A stretch of DNA of 64,000 bases, taken from NCBI GenBank assembly GCA_030447305.1, contig JAUJPC010000006.1, positions 62,001 through 126,000 on the forward strand, in the 5' to 3' direction. How positions within the stretch are numbered: position 1 is the stretch's first letter; each line of letters begins with the position of its first letter. The notes beneath the pieces are model-generated. The model saw nothing but the letters and a program-made list of their open reading frames with translations. It was not told where the DNA came from and ran no database searches. The DNA is from Actinomycetota bacterium. Lineage in GTDB: Bacteria; Actinomycetota; CADDZG01; JAHWKV01. The translations under genes and the position numbers were made by a program. Shown here piece after piece: positions 25,366 through 34,961 of this stretch.

Positions 25366-27306
25366 TCATTCCTCCTGGTGGTTGTGATGGCCGTGATCGC
25401 TTTCCGGGACATCGAGAGCGGGATTGCGGTCGAAGAACCCTTGGGGCCTAAGCGTGAACCCCGTGTACTCGACCGGCATCACGGGCCAGTCCTCGGGACG
25501 GGGAATGTGGCAGACACCGAAGGTGTGCCAGAGCACCACATCCTCATCTACGAGGGGACGATCGCCTGCCGTCCAGGCCGGCAGCCCCTCGCCGCCCCGC
25601 CCCTGATTGGGATAGTCCCCCGCGGCGTAGCGCTCAGATTGGTTAAAGCGCGTGACCCAGAGGTGTCTGGTGGCGAAGCGGGCCCGGGCGTGGACGTTCG
25701 ACTCCGGATCGGCGAGCAGCAGGGGGCTGGCGGCCGGGACGAGCTTGTAGCCGACCGGCTGCCCGAGCCCGTTCAGGACCGAGGAGTTGATGATCTTCCA
25801 GTAGCGGCCGACGAACGAGTCGGCGGATCGCTGCGCCCGCTGCTCGCTCTCCAAGAGAGTCTCTTGCAGAACGAAGGCGTTGCCGTGCTGGTTACCGGGG
25901 CCCTTGGGCAACGGCGTCGCGTCGACCTCATAGACCCGGTTGGAGGTTCCCTCGATGTCCAGGTCGAGACGCACGTTGAAGAGATGCTCGTGGTAGGGGG
26001 CCGCCAACTGGGGCGCAACCAGGGTCCCGTAGGGTGGCTGCTCTCCTGGCGGCACCGCGGATGTCTGAAGAATCCCAGTGAGCTTCACCTCCAGCTGGAT
26101 GGTGCCGTCGAGATAGAAGTACCAGTAGAAGCCGTACTCGTAGTTGCCGACGGTGGCGATCGCCGAAACCACGAGCCGCCTCGACCGGCGCACCTCCGAG
26201 ATCTCCGATCGGAAGTCGTCGTGCTTCCACAAGATCCCGTAGTCCTCCTCATGAATGCATATGGCGTTGGGTACGGTGTACGGCTGGCCCCTGTCGTCAG
26301 CGAAGACGGCATCGAGGTAGCGGATTTCGCCCAAGCAGTCGCAGTCCGGCCGCAGCGAACCAACCAGCTTGCCCATTCCGTACTCGCCGGCATCGAACGC
26401 GTTGCGCCAGTAGAACCAGGGACCTGGGTCTCCGTACGGCACCACCATCTCGGAAAGCGACGCCCGATAGAGGATCGACCGCCAACGACCGGCGTCGTGA
26501 TACGCGATCCGGTGAAGGAGAAGCCCGTCGCGGGGGTGCAACTGAACGTGGAGGCGCCAGCGCTGCCAGAGCACCTCGTGGCCTCGCACCTCGAAGCTAG
26601 GGCCCTCCGGCTGATGGATCGTCAGGGGCCTGAGGCCTTCACGAAGTTTTCCCACGGCGGCGGCGTCGAAGTTGCCGTGTTCCTCCGGCACGGGGACGAC
26701 GCCAGCGTCGATCACCTCCACCACCTCGCCGGCGTTGAGGTCGACCACGACGACGACGTTTTGGATCGGATGAGCGTAGCCGTTGTCGGTCGGGCTCGAT
26801 CGAACGTATGCCGCTCCTCGCACCAGTCGACGCCCTTCCTCGCTGTCGATGCCCCAGAAGCCCGCTCCCCAGGGGTCTACCATGACGAGGTCGTGATCGG
26901 TGATGCCGCGTCGCCGCAGCGCTTCCCGGAATGCCGGCGACTCCTTGGCGATGCGTTCCAAGGCGAAGATCTCTTCCAGCAACAGCTGCGGCTGCACCCC
27001 ACGCACAGCCCGCCACTCAGGCACGCGGTTCTCCGACAGAGACACGACCGCCTCCAAGGTCTCACCGGTAGCCTTGTCGAGCATCACCACGAACGCCTCC
27101 CGAGACACGGGGTCGCCGGGCCGATGGGCAAGTACCGCCTTCTTCGGCGGCTCGTGCAACCCGATCATGGGGAACAGCGTCGCCTCACTCAGGGGGCGTT
27201 CCCGGCGGAGGATCTCCACCGCGCCGACGAGCTCCTCTTCGGACAACGGGTCGAGCGGATCAACACCCGTCGCGGGATCGCCGCGTGTGGAAAAGTCCTC
27301 ATGCAT
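25366..27306 (-). CDS. Copper-containing amine oxidase (TPQ cofactor)
   Basis: A full-length 646-aa copper amine oxidase that oxidises primary amines to aldehydes with release of ammonia and H2O2. The cofactor-forming Tyr lies in VGNYEYGFYW (about residue 387), the catalytic base Asp in FDAGEYGMG (about 304), and the copper ligands in YHEHLFN (HxH, about 438) and CHIPRPEDWP (about 595). N-terminal N2/N3-type domains precede the catalytic beta sandwich. There is no signal peptide, so it is probably cytoplasmic. The ATG at 27306 (MHEDFS) follows a strong GAAGGAGGGACAG ribosome site. It stands alone between the tRNA-Asn and tRNA-Val type junctions; no copper or amine transport genes are adjacent. 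Confidence 0.95.
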   Translation of the reverse strand: MHEDFSTRGDPATGVDPLDPLSEEELVGAVEILRRERPLSEATLFPMIGLHEPPKKAVLAHRPGDPVSREAFVVMLDKATGETLEAVVSLSENRVPEWRAVRGVQPQLLLEEIFALERIAKESPAFREALRRRGITDHDLVMVDPWGAGFWGIDSEEGRRLVRGAAYVRSSPTDNGYAHPIQNVVVVVDLNAGEVVEVIDAGVVPVPEEHGNFDAAAVGKLREGLRPLTIHQPEGPSFEVRGHEVLWQRWRLHVQLHPRDGLLLHRIAYHDAGRWRSILYRASLSEMVVPYGDPGPWFYWRNAFDAGEYGMGKLVGSLRPDCDCLGEIRYLDAVFADDRGQPYTVPNAICIHEEDYGILWKHDDFRSEISEVRRSRRLVVSAIATVGNYEYGFYWYFYLDGTIQLEVKLTGILQTSAVPPGEQPPYGTLVAPQLAAPYHEHLFNVRLDLDIEGTSNRVYEVDATPLPKGPGNQHGNAFVLQETLLESEQRAQRSADSFVGRYWKIINSSVLNGLGQPVGYKLVPAASPLLLADPESNVHARARFATRHLWVTRFNQSERYAAGDYPNQGRGGEGLPAWTAGDRPLVDEDVVLWHTFGVCHIPRPEDWPVMPVEYTGFTLRPQGFFDRNPALDVPESDHGHHNHQEE

Positions 27307-27559
27307 CTGTCCCTCCTTCTTCTCAGCGTTCCCGCGCTTTGGTCCCACGTCTCACCTCGGGAAGACTGCCTGCTGTCCTGGGGGAAGGTTAGCGCGCGGT
27401 ATCCCCGGAGGTTAGCCCTGGGCCCTGTGCCGGCGCGGGCGAGATGATCTCCAAGATTTCGGCGCGCTCAGAGCCGGCATTCCAAAAGGTACGGGGTAGC
27501 CTCTGAGGTTCCATATGCGGTTAGCAGGAATGACAGTGAAGGATTTCGCCTCGCCGAGG

Positions 27560-27850
27560 TGGTCCGTATATGGTCCGTCGATAACCGAAAAGTGACGGAA
27601 ACGGACGCAAAATGATGGGTGGTCCGAACCGAGAACGCGGGCGTTTCTCCGCTGAAATTACGCCAATATCGGGCCAAATTGTGCGTGGAGCTTGATTCAG
27701 GAGATTTCCCTCCGGTCGCTTTGACACGGAGGAGGTCTGGAGCGAAGGAAATCGCCATTTTTTACGCACATTTCCGCCTAGTTGCTGGCAAAATCGCCTG
27801 AAATCTGGAATTGGTCCGTCTTGGTCCGTCAGGAGGATCTGGCCGATTTG
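27560..27850. repeat. tRNA-Val type cassette junction 1
   Basis: Order of elements: TGGTCCGTATATGGTCCGTC with CCGAAAAGTGACGG (27560-27600), about 120 unrelated bases, the core GGTCGCTTTGACACGGAGGA (27714-27733), GGTCTGGAGCGAAG, then AAATCGCCATTTTTTACGCA, CATTTCCGCCTA, and TTGGTCCGTCTTGGTCCGTC (27813-27832). Nearly the same block occurs at 42.3-42.6 kb; its left half also occurs at 54.54-54.72 kb. The core equals the anticodon loop of tRNA-Val(GAC) (TTGACAC). I interpret it as the join between one integrated element and the next. Confidence 0.75.
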
Positions 27851-28066
27851 ACCGATTTCAGGGCACATTCGAGCTTAGTGGGGGAGTGAGCTCGGTCCCA
27901 CCTGACCTCTTCTGTATCACGGAGCGGTTCAGAGCAGCATGGTGCAAGGCTTCTTACTCTCGGGCTGGCCCAGAAGTTGGGGTCCCGGAGGTCCGAGTCG
28001 GGTCTTTCCGAGAGACATGCAGAGCTTAGGCTGTTGCCGGGTTGAGCCCTCGAGGGAGACCATGCA

Positions 28067-28645
28067 GTGAGCGAATCCTTAGGTGCCTACAACGATGGTC
28101 AACAGGCTGTTGGCGGTAGGGCAGGCGATCGGCTTTCGGGTCAAGACCAGCGGTCCAATGGGGCGGTTAATCGGAATGCTCGCAAGACCCACTGTCCGCA
28201 AGGACATCCGTACTCGGGCGATAACCTCTACGTCGACCCCAACGGCAACCGGCGGTGTCAGCAGTGCCGCCGGGACCGGCGAGCCAAAGCGTTAGGCGAC
28301 GAATCGCTTCGATGGCCTCGAGTTCGCAAGCCTCAACCGGCTCGGGGCATCCACAACCGGCTCAAGACCCATTGTCCCAAAGGGCATCCCTACTTAGGGT
28401 CCAACCTGTATGTGGATCCCAAGGGCTTCCGCAGGTGTCTGGAGTGCAAACACGAGGCCCGCCAGCGTGCTCGAGACAACAAGCGTCCAGGCCCGCCCAA
28501 GCCGCGCCGGCCTCGGGGGATTCACAACCAGGTCAAGACCCATTGTCCCCGCGGGCATCCCTATTCCGATTCCAACCTTTATGTAGACCCCAAAGGCAAC
28601 CGGAGATGCCGCGAGTGCAAGCGTCTGGCTCGGAAGGGCAGCTGA
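28067..28645 (+). CDS. Triple zinc-knuckle protein
   Basis: A 192-aa basic protein built of three tandem modules of about 55 residues: KTHCPQGHPY...NLYVDPNGNRRCQQC, KTHCPKGHPY...NLYVDPKGFRRCLEC and KTHCPRGHPY...NLYVDPKGNRRCREC. Each has C-x3-H ... C-x2-C zinc ligands. Single copies of this module occur at the start of phage HNH endonucleases, but no HNH core is present here. The GTG at 28067 is the likely start, 8 bases after GAGGGAGA. A fourth, single module is found at 61.1 kb. Likely DNA- or RNA-binding. It is the first gene of cassette 1. Confidence 0.8.
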   Translation: MSESLGAYNDGQQAVGGRAGDRLSGQDQRSNGAVNRNARKTHCPQGHPYSGDNLYVDPNGNRRCQQCRRDRRAKALGDESLRWPRVRKPQPARGIHNRLKTHCPKGHPYLGSNLYVDPKGFRRCLECKHEARQRARDNKRPGPPKPRRPRGIHNQVKTHCPRGHPYSDSNLYVDPKGNRRCRECKRLARKGS

Positions 28646-28848
28646 TTAGGGAGGCGACTCCTAGCTTCTTGCGCTTCCAGCTGCTCGAACAGACTGGTGA
28701 TCCCCAGAAGGATCAATGAGTTGCCTGCCGGTGTGCTGGCTAACCTTTTCCAGGCGTGCCTGCAGCTGAGGCAGTAAGTTCGCAAGACCGACCAGGCGAG
28801 CTCGCCTAGGAATTAGCCGGCGCTGTTGATGAGGCCAACACCTCAGCT

Positions 28849-29808
28849 TTAACCGGTTTTGAACTCTGCCCATAGAGGCCGGTGATCGGACAAGTAGTAA
28901 CGAGTGAAGGCCTTGAAGTCCTTCTCGCCCCTGTCCTCCCATAAATCGGCGAACACCGCCCCGTCGAAATCGAATACACCTGACCTGACGAAGTCCTTCT
29001 GGGTCTCGCCCGGGAAGAAGGCAACTTGGTCGTAATGGTTGTCGGACGCGATGGCCGAGGCGACCTGAGTCGAGTGCTTGGGAATATGCAGTCCCCGCTT
29101 CGTCAAGGCCTCGAACACGCGGTCGCCCGGCTGAGCTTTGGGAAGGTTCAAGTCGCCCAGCACCACAATGTCTTTGGTGAAGGCGTTGCTGCTCCCGCGC
29201 CGCAGATCGGTCCACCTGGCTATGGCGTAGGTCTCTAACGTCCGCCGGTCCATCGACGGTTGGTCGTCGCCTCCGAAATATGAGTGGCAGTTGACTAGCG
29301 AGAAGACGAACGAACCCCTCGTAAACGTGCATAGATAGGGATTGCGGTCGAAGGCGGTGAATACGTGATCAACTCCGGTCAGCTTGACGTGGCGGAGTTC
29401 GCTCGGCGGAAATGCCACTTCTCCGATCTCCTCTGACAGGATCGCCTTCATCGAGTCATAGATAAAGGCCAGCCGCTCGTCATTTCCGGATGAGTCGGAG
29501 AAGACCATGCGGTAGCTGCGGGGCAGCTGCGACTGGATCGCCCGGATGCCCTCGATGTTGTCGTGGACCTCCTGCACCGCCACCACGTCGAACCATGAGC
29601 AGATCTCGGCGATCAGCCGATAGGCCTTTGGGGTGCGGTCTTGCAGGCCTAAGTTAGCGATGTTCCAGGTCGCTAGGAGCAAGTTATTTTCCCGCTTGTC
29701 GGGGATAGCCCTGCCCGGCTTATCCCGCTCATAGTCGCGCAGCGCTTGTAGCTCCTTACCGACATTGATCTGGTAAGAGAACCTAGGTTTTGGGAACGGA
29801 GGCATCAA
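28849..29808 (-). CDS. Endonuclease/exonuclease/phosphatase (EEP, DNase I-like) protein
   Basis: A 319-aa protein with the four EEP signatures: LLATWNIANLGLQ (Asn), FDVVAVQEVHDN (catalytic Glu), IVVLGDLNLPKA (Asp and Asn) and RYYLSDHRPLWAEF (Asp-His). The fold hydrolyses phosphodiester bonds in DNA, RNA or small molecules. There is no signal peptide, so it is intracellular. ATG start at 29808 or three bases later. Its stop lies about 200 bp from the convergent zinc-knuckle gene. Fully intact. Confidence 0.9.
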   Translation of the reverse strand: MMPPFPKPRFSYQINVGKELQALRDYERDKPGRAIPDKRENNLLLATWNIANLGLQDRTPKAYRLIAEICSWFDVVAVQEVHDNIEGIRAIQSQLPRSYRMVFSDSSGNDERLAFIYDSMKAILSEEIGEVAFPPSELRHVKLTGVDHVFTAFDRNPYLCTFTRGSFVFSLVNCHSYFGGDDQPSMDRRTLETYAIARWTDLRRGSSNAFTKDIVVLGDLNLPKAQPGDRVFEALTKRGLHIPKHSTQVASAIASDNHYDQVAFFPGETQKDFVRSGVFDFDGAVFADLWEDRGEKDFKAFTRYYLSDHRPLWAEFKTG

Positions 29809-30137
29809 TCAGGCTCCTTTTGAGAAGCCGGCTAATCGGTGCTCCTTAGCCCACAGCCGGCTTGAGGGACGGCTTTCCAGTCCGGCCGGAACACGTCCTT
29901 TCCCTGTTCGTGACCCGTCATGCGCTCGTCCAAGAATTATCAACTTCCAACGAGCCAGGTTCCATCGGCTTGACGATGAAACACGTCGAAGCTTATATCG
30001 GCGACAGCGATTCAGCTGCGGCCCCTGGTTACCTAAGTTTCTTGTGGCCGGTTAGTTAAGACCTTTAGTACGGTCAATGGTTCACCAGCGACCTAACCCA
30101 CTATGGGCATGGGCACTCACCCCGTCGACGGGGATCT
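29809..30137. other. No gene seen
   Basis: About 330 bp between the EEP gene and the degenerate ORF region. Short open frames only; no motif, repeat or hairpin recognised. Confidence 0.4.
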
Positions 30138-30650
30138 CTAGGTTCGAGCTAGGGCCGTCAACCGGACCCTGGCCTTGTCTCCTAGGAAACCCGCGGATAC
30201 CGGCACTTCGACATGCGCCACCCATGACGTTGGGTCTTCAGGTTGCTCATCCTTCAGCGGCTGTCCGGTCGGTGCATATTTCTCCAGAGTGTCCTTAATC
30301 TTAGTGAAGATCTCCTTTTCCTGATGTAGTGAGATGATCCGCAGGTGGAACACGAAGCGCATTGGCTTTTTCGGGTCGGAGGCCTGCTTCTTCCACAAGA
30401 ACGTGGTCACCAGCGGACTGGACGGTCCGCAGAAGTCTCCTCCTCACTGGGCCGGATCTTTCTTGTCAGGGTCATTCTCCTCCGATTGCACCGGGCAGCA
30501 ATGGGAAGCCAGACGCTCTGCCATCACAACTGGCAAGCCACGCACGGACATCCGCACCTCCGCCTGCCAGACGACGTCGTCCTTCGGACTAAGAACCTTG
30601 GAGGGTGGTCAACCAGGTCGGCAGTTACCTTCACGTCCCCGAACATGACG
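30138..30650 (-). pseudogene. Degenerate gene containing dispersed repeat, copy 1
   Basis: Minus frames at 30410-30138 (FVFHLRIISLHQEKEIFTKI) and 30650-30470 (VKVTADLVDHPPKVL, then DDVVWQAEVRMSVRGLPVV in a shifted frame) look like one former protein broken by frameshifts. The part at about 30474-30645 is repeated at 60468-60646 with roughly 85-90 percent identity by eye, and there it remains in one frame. The family is not recognised. Confidence 0.45.
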
Positions 30651-30981
30651 ACCGAACCCGCTACCTCGAAGCTAAAGCACCCAAGAACTACGCGGGAACC
30701 TGCCCAATCACCAAGGCCTGGGGCAAGCACTTCGTTGCCCTGGCGATACGACCGCAACGACCATCTGTTGGACGCCTGTTGCGTGTGGGCCTTCTCCAGC
30801 CTCACCAAATCACTTGAGGCCGGTCCTATTACGACCCTCTTCGGGCTTGTGGAAAGACCAACAACCAGGCGCTTAGACAATTGGCTAACCCCATGGGTTG
30901 GGATCCTGCACGGGTGCCTTCGACAGGGTCAGATGTATCCAGAGGACATTGCGTGGCCTGCGCAGAAGACGAGGCCGCCTG

Positions 30982-31009
30982 ACAGTTAAGGCGTGGGATA
31001 TCTAGTCCA
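30982..31009. repeat. Dispersed 28-29 bp direct repeat, copy 2
   Basis: ACAGTTAAGGCGTGGGATAT followed by CTAGTCCA, matching 3152-3180 except for one A. It lies 150 bp before the patatin gene and 27.8 kb from the first copy. Confidence 0.8.
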
Positions 31010-31162
31010 ACCGTAACGGCTCGGCCAGCGATTAATGGCACGAAAATAGAAGGAATTTTCCTTGGTCGAGGGCTGAGGCAGCTCACACGAGCCGGGCTTC
31101 ACAACCGCCCTGCGCAATGGAAGACTTGCGCAGGAAGAACAGGTCACCGAGGGAGTTTACAT

Positions 31163-34100
31163 TTGACTCAGCTGAGGCTTGCGTTGGCGATGCGGGGCGG
31201 CGTTAGCCTTGCGGTTTGGATGGGCGGGGCGTGTGCCGAGATAGAAGCGTTGCGAAGGGCGCGGCCCACCGAAGAGCAGGAGCCGCTTGATCGAAAGCCC
31301 GCTGATGCAGTTTGGGTTGGCCCTGCCGTTGCGGCGGGCGAGTTCTGGGGGCCGCTACTAGAAGTTGCCCATTTCAATCAGGTCCAAGTGGACGTGCTCG
31401 CTGGCACGAGTGCGGGTGGGCTGAACAGCGTTCTGCTCGCAACCTCGCTAAAATACGGCGTCGAGTTCGGCGCCTACCGTGAGCTCTGGCTTGAGCTCGC
31501 CGACCTGCGCCAACTACTCCGTGGAACCAATGAGCGCGACCCTCAATCCCTATTGCGCGGGGACGAGCACTTTCTGAAGACGCTTACGACCGCGCTGAGA
31601 GAACAACTCTCGGATCGGTCCCCAAACAACAGCTACCTCGACGTTTCCCTCACGGCCACCGTCCTTGACCCCATGGGTGTGCAGTCGATCGACGACCTCG
31701 GAACACCAGTGCTTGAGCCGTCGCATCGAGCCAACTTTAGGTTCCGGTCCAACTACGGCACGACTGACTTCGTCAAAGCGGCCGTCTCTTCCGCCGAGGC
31801 CGTTTCTAAACAACAGTCAGAACTCAACTCCGGTATCGCTGAGAAATTAGCGCTGGCCTCGCGTTCTACATCGTCATTTCCGGGTGCCTTCGAGCCAGCG
31901 CTTATCAAGATTCAGCGTCCAGCGGATGTTGACCAGTCCGCTCAACTCGGGAAACGTTCGGGGCCCGAGCAAGGGGCGACAAACCTATTCGGACAATTCA
32001 GCGACGCCCGCCGGACGGAATACCGGGTTATCGACGGAGGCGTCCTGGACAACATCCCAGTTGGCCGTGCGATCCATGCAGTGGCTGGCTCCCCCGCCAG
32101 CTCGGCGACTCACCGCTACCTCCTCTACCTAGACCCCAGCCCTCGCACGGCTGGCTACGCAGAAAAGGCGGAGACGGACTTCATTGCGACGCTCTCAGGT
32201 GCCAGTGGCGCAAGGGGCACTGCGGAGTCGGTGCTCGATGATTTGGCGGAGCTCCGTCGGCACAACGATATGGCGCAGCGTTATCGGGCCATGCAACGGA
32301 TGATCAGCGCAACGCTGCCACCGCAACTAACCCTGTCAGAGGAGGTCATCGCCGCGGCGAATGAGCAACGAGCAACGCTTACAGCTAGACGGATCCGCGC
32401 ATTGCTTGAGGATCCCGTATCCGCATTGGGCGAGGACCCTTTCGTCGACACGCTACAAACCACGCCGCTCCTGGCGTCTCGAGGACGTGGTGCGCCGAAC
32501 GCTCAGACGCCATTCGCCATGCGGCTAAGTCAGGATGAGCTCGACGGATTCGAGGAAGAACTCAGAATACGGCTTAAGGAGAGGTTGCCCGCAACACTCG
32601 GCAAGCCTCGGGAAGCGGCTGCACTCCTTGGACCTCAAACTCTAACCAGAACAGCCCTCGCGCTACTCGAAGTCGCACACGATGACGAGCTCCGGGGGAC
32701 CGAACGAGGAATTTTCAAGAAGCGTCTCTACGACGTGCACGTCACCGCCTCGCTGCTTGCCCACATTGCTGAGCTCTTTTGGCCGGTACACGCCTCCTCC
32801 TCCCCGCCGCCTGGGAAAGACGGGTGGACATCGTGGATCATGGCGGCTCTCCACGAGCAACACGAGCTGCTCCAGCAAATGGGCGAGCTTACGCCCGAGC
32901 CTCAGGATAAATGGGCGTCATACAAGTGGCTTTATAAAGAGGTCGTTCGCTGTCGCGGACTCAGCCAGCGGCTGGTGAATCCTAGAAATGCCCTCCAGGC
33001 GCTGTTGTGGGATGAGCTAGTGGCGGTAGGTAGGATGCTGGGTAAGGAAGCGGTGAGTGACTCTGCGGCACCACTGCGACCAAAATTGGAGGCCGTCGCC
33101 TCGTCCAGATTTTCGTCTCCGAAGGTTGGACGCGTGCTAATCGCCTATGAGATGGCGACGCAACCGTTGCAGACCATAAGCCCACGTCCGCCACTTCCGA
33201 TGAACTTCATGCGCGTGTCGAGCGCGCAGCGTAGCCCCGCCGCTGACGGGTTTTTCGGTAGCCGGTTAACGCAGGAGTCCAAGCTGGCTGGCAATGACGT
33301 GATGAACTTCGCAGCCTTCTACAAACGCTCTTGGCGGGCCAACGACTGGATGTGGGGGCGACTTGATGCTGCTGCAGCGCTCGTCAGTCTGCTCCTGCGC
33401 CCCGGGATCATGCGCGAACACTGGGGGAGTGCGGACATCGAGACCCTCCTCGGACATTTCAAGGCCGCCGTCACAACCATCGGAAACGGTTCGCCCTTCA
33501 TGGACCAGCACATTGACACCGACGCTTGGGCCAAGGAACTTGAAAGGTTGTGGGCAAGCAACTTGGTGGGGATCCGAAAAGAACTTACGGAGCTTCTGGG
33601 ACCGCGTGGCTCGACTCAGCGTCTCGATAAACTTTTGGCGACGCTCATGGAGCGGCGCCAGCTGGAGCTTCTCTGTGGGGAGCTACCCTCCGTAATCCGA
33701 GCCGCAGCCGCTGACCAACTTGGAGTTGCCAATGCTGCACTTGCAGAGGCGACCCGGAGGGAATCCCTGATCGTCCCAACCACTCTTTCGGGGGTCAATG
33801 CGGAACAACATGTTGCCACGCCTGGGAAGCTGCGGTCGCTATGCCGCAACGACTATCGGGTGGGTTCCGAGAGGCTCAAGGATGACATTGGGCGAGCCGA
33901 CTTCACGGAACTGATGGCGCATTTGCTCGTCGTCGCGTGGAAAGCCGTCCGTGCTTCAGTTCAGATTCCCGCATTTCTCCGCCCAGTCGGGATTGCGCTT
34001 AACGCGATTCGCGCGGCGGCGGTGGGAGTTGTACGGGCCCCACGATGGGCGCTCGTGGGCTTACCGCTGGGCGTAGTACTGTTTCTGTGGGTGGCCATCG

Positions 34101-34816
34101 ACGGACGATCCGTCTTCGGGGTCCTCGATCGAACGACGGCGATCGCTGCGCTCGTCGGAATCTTTATCACCGTCGGCTTGCCCGTGATGCAGTCGTCACG
34201 GCTACGGCTCGTAGCGACGGTCGCGATGCTTGCAGCTGGGGGAACATTGGGTTTACACCTTTGGGAACGGCAAGGGCTGCTGGCCGAAGAGTTCCGCGGC
34301 GTTAATTTATTCGAAGGCAAAGAGATCGTGCCGGTCGAAGCCCTATGGTGGTCAGCGGCTGGGATTACCGGGGGAGCCGCTGCACTAGCAGCATATAGAG
34401 GGATGGCGTTGTTGTCCGCCCGTCGCCGCCTCGGCTTATCGGAGGCCAGGAACTCGAATGAAACACCTTCACATTTAGGGACGCCATTGTTCATTGCCGC
34501 AACCACAGGAGTACTGCTGCTCCTCAGCTGGCGCTCCGATGCTGTAAAGAGTTGGATCAACAACCTCGCCTTCGAGGCCGTATTGGTAGCTTCCCTAGTT
34601 GCCGTAGTCACAGCGTCACTCGCCGTGTCCGTAGCTCTTTATGTTGCGTGGCGCCTCCACCGCTCTACGTATGTCTCCGTACTGGTCGGGACATTCATGT
34701 TTGTAGCGGTTATGCGCTGGCCGCTGAAACTGCCCGAACTAGCCACCCTAGTTGCAGTGGCAATTGCATCCATTGTCCTACCAGTCCTGCAATCACGACG
34801 ACAGCCTCAGCGCTAA
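31163..34816 (+). CDS. Patatin-like phospholipase with C-terminal multi-pass membrane domain (DUF3376 type)
   Basis: A 1217-aa protein. The N-terminal patatin domain begins LRLALAMRGGVSLAVWMGG (oxyanion-type Gly-rich strand), carries the nucleophile Ser in VLAGTSAGGLNS (GxSxG, about residue 80) and the dyad Asp in VIDGGVLDNIPVGRA (DGG, about 291). A helical middle region of about 500 residues matches the architecture of actinobacterial DUF3376 patatins. The last 270 residues contain about eight hydrophobic helices (for example ALVGLPLGVVLFLWVAI, AVLVASLVAVVTASLAVSVAL). TTG start, with GGGAG eight bases upstream. Expected to hydrolyse phospholipid at the membrane; patatins act as effectors in several immune systems. 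No sensor gene is adjacent. Confidence 0.9.
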   Translation: MTQLRLALAMRGGVSLAVWMGGACAEIEALRRARPTEEQEPLDRKPADAVWVGPAVAAGEFWGPLLEVAHFNQVQVDVLAGTSAGGLNSVLLATSLKYGVEFGAYRELWLELADLRQLLRGTNERDPQSLLRGDEHFLKTLTTALREQLSDRSPNNSYLDVSLTATVLDPMGVQSIDDLGTPVLEPSHRANFRFRSNYGTTDFVKAAVSSAEAVSKQQSELNSGIAEKLALASRSTSSFPGAFEPALIKIQRPADVDQSAQLGKRSGPEQGATNLFGQFSDARRTEYRVIDGGVLDNIPVGRAIHAVAGSPASSATHRYLLYLDPSPRTAGYAEKAETDFIATLSGASGARGTAESVLDDLAELRRHNDMAQRYRAMQRMISATLPPQLTLSEEVIAAANEQRATLTARRIRALLEDPVSALGEDPFVDTLQTTPLLASRGRGAPNAQTPFAMRLSQDELDGFEEELRIRLKERLPATLGKPREAAALLGPQTLTRTALALLEVAHDDELRGTERGIFKKRLYDVHVTASLLAHIAELFWPVHASSSPPPGKDGWTSWIMAALHEQHELLQQMGELTPEPQDKWASYKWLYKEVVRCRGLSQRLVNPRNALQALLWDELVAVGRMLGKEAVSDSAAPLRPKLEAVASSRFSSPKVGRVLIAYEMATQPLQTISPRPPLPMNFMRVSSAQRSPAADGFFGSRLTQESKLAGNDVMNFAAFYKRSWRANDWMWGRLDAAAALVSLLLRPGIMREHWGSADIETLLGHFKAAVTTIGNGSPFMDQHIDTDAWAKELERLWASNLVGIRKELTELLGPRGSTQRLDKLLATLMERRQLELLCGELPSVIRAAAADQLGVANAALAEATRRESLIVPTTLSGVNAEQHVATPGKLRSLCRNDYRVGSERLKDDIGRADFTELMAHLLVVAWKAVRASVQIPAFLRPVGIALNAIRAAAVGVVRAPRWALVGLPLGVVLFLWVAIDGRSVFGVLDRTTAIAALVGIFITVGLPVMQSSRLRLVATVAMLAAGGTLGLHLWERQGLLAEEFRGVNLFEGKEIVPVEALWWSAAGITGGAAALAAYRGMALLSARRRLGLSEARNSNETPSHLGTPLFIAATTGVLLLLSWRSDAVKSWINNLAFEAVLVASLVAVVTASLAVSVALYVAWRLHRSTYVSVLVGTFMFVAVMRWPLKLPELATLVAVAIASIVLPVLQSRRQPQR

Positions 34817-34961
34817 GCAATTGAAGGCATGTGCGCCCTGCGGAGGTAACCATTTGTGGTCGTAGAGGCAGTTACGAGCCAGATCTTGGGGCGGCGTCAT
34901 AAGTAACCACCCTGGGGTGCACTAATCCGTACCTTTCATGCCGCCGCTTTCAATCGAGCCC

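Noticed and set aside
25354-27447. A 697-codon open frame on the plus strand
   Set aside because: It is exactly antisense to the copper amine oxidase, whose motifs are unequivocal. Long antisense frames are common over GC-rich genes, and the translation has no motif.
30345-30989. A 214-codon plus frame before the patatin gene
   Set aside because: It overlaps the repeat whose minus strand is in frame in the second copy, and its own composition is Thr/Arg/Pro-rich without motif.
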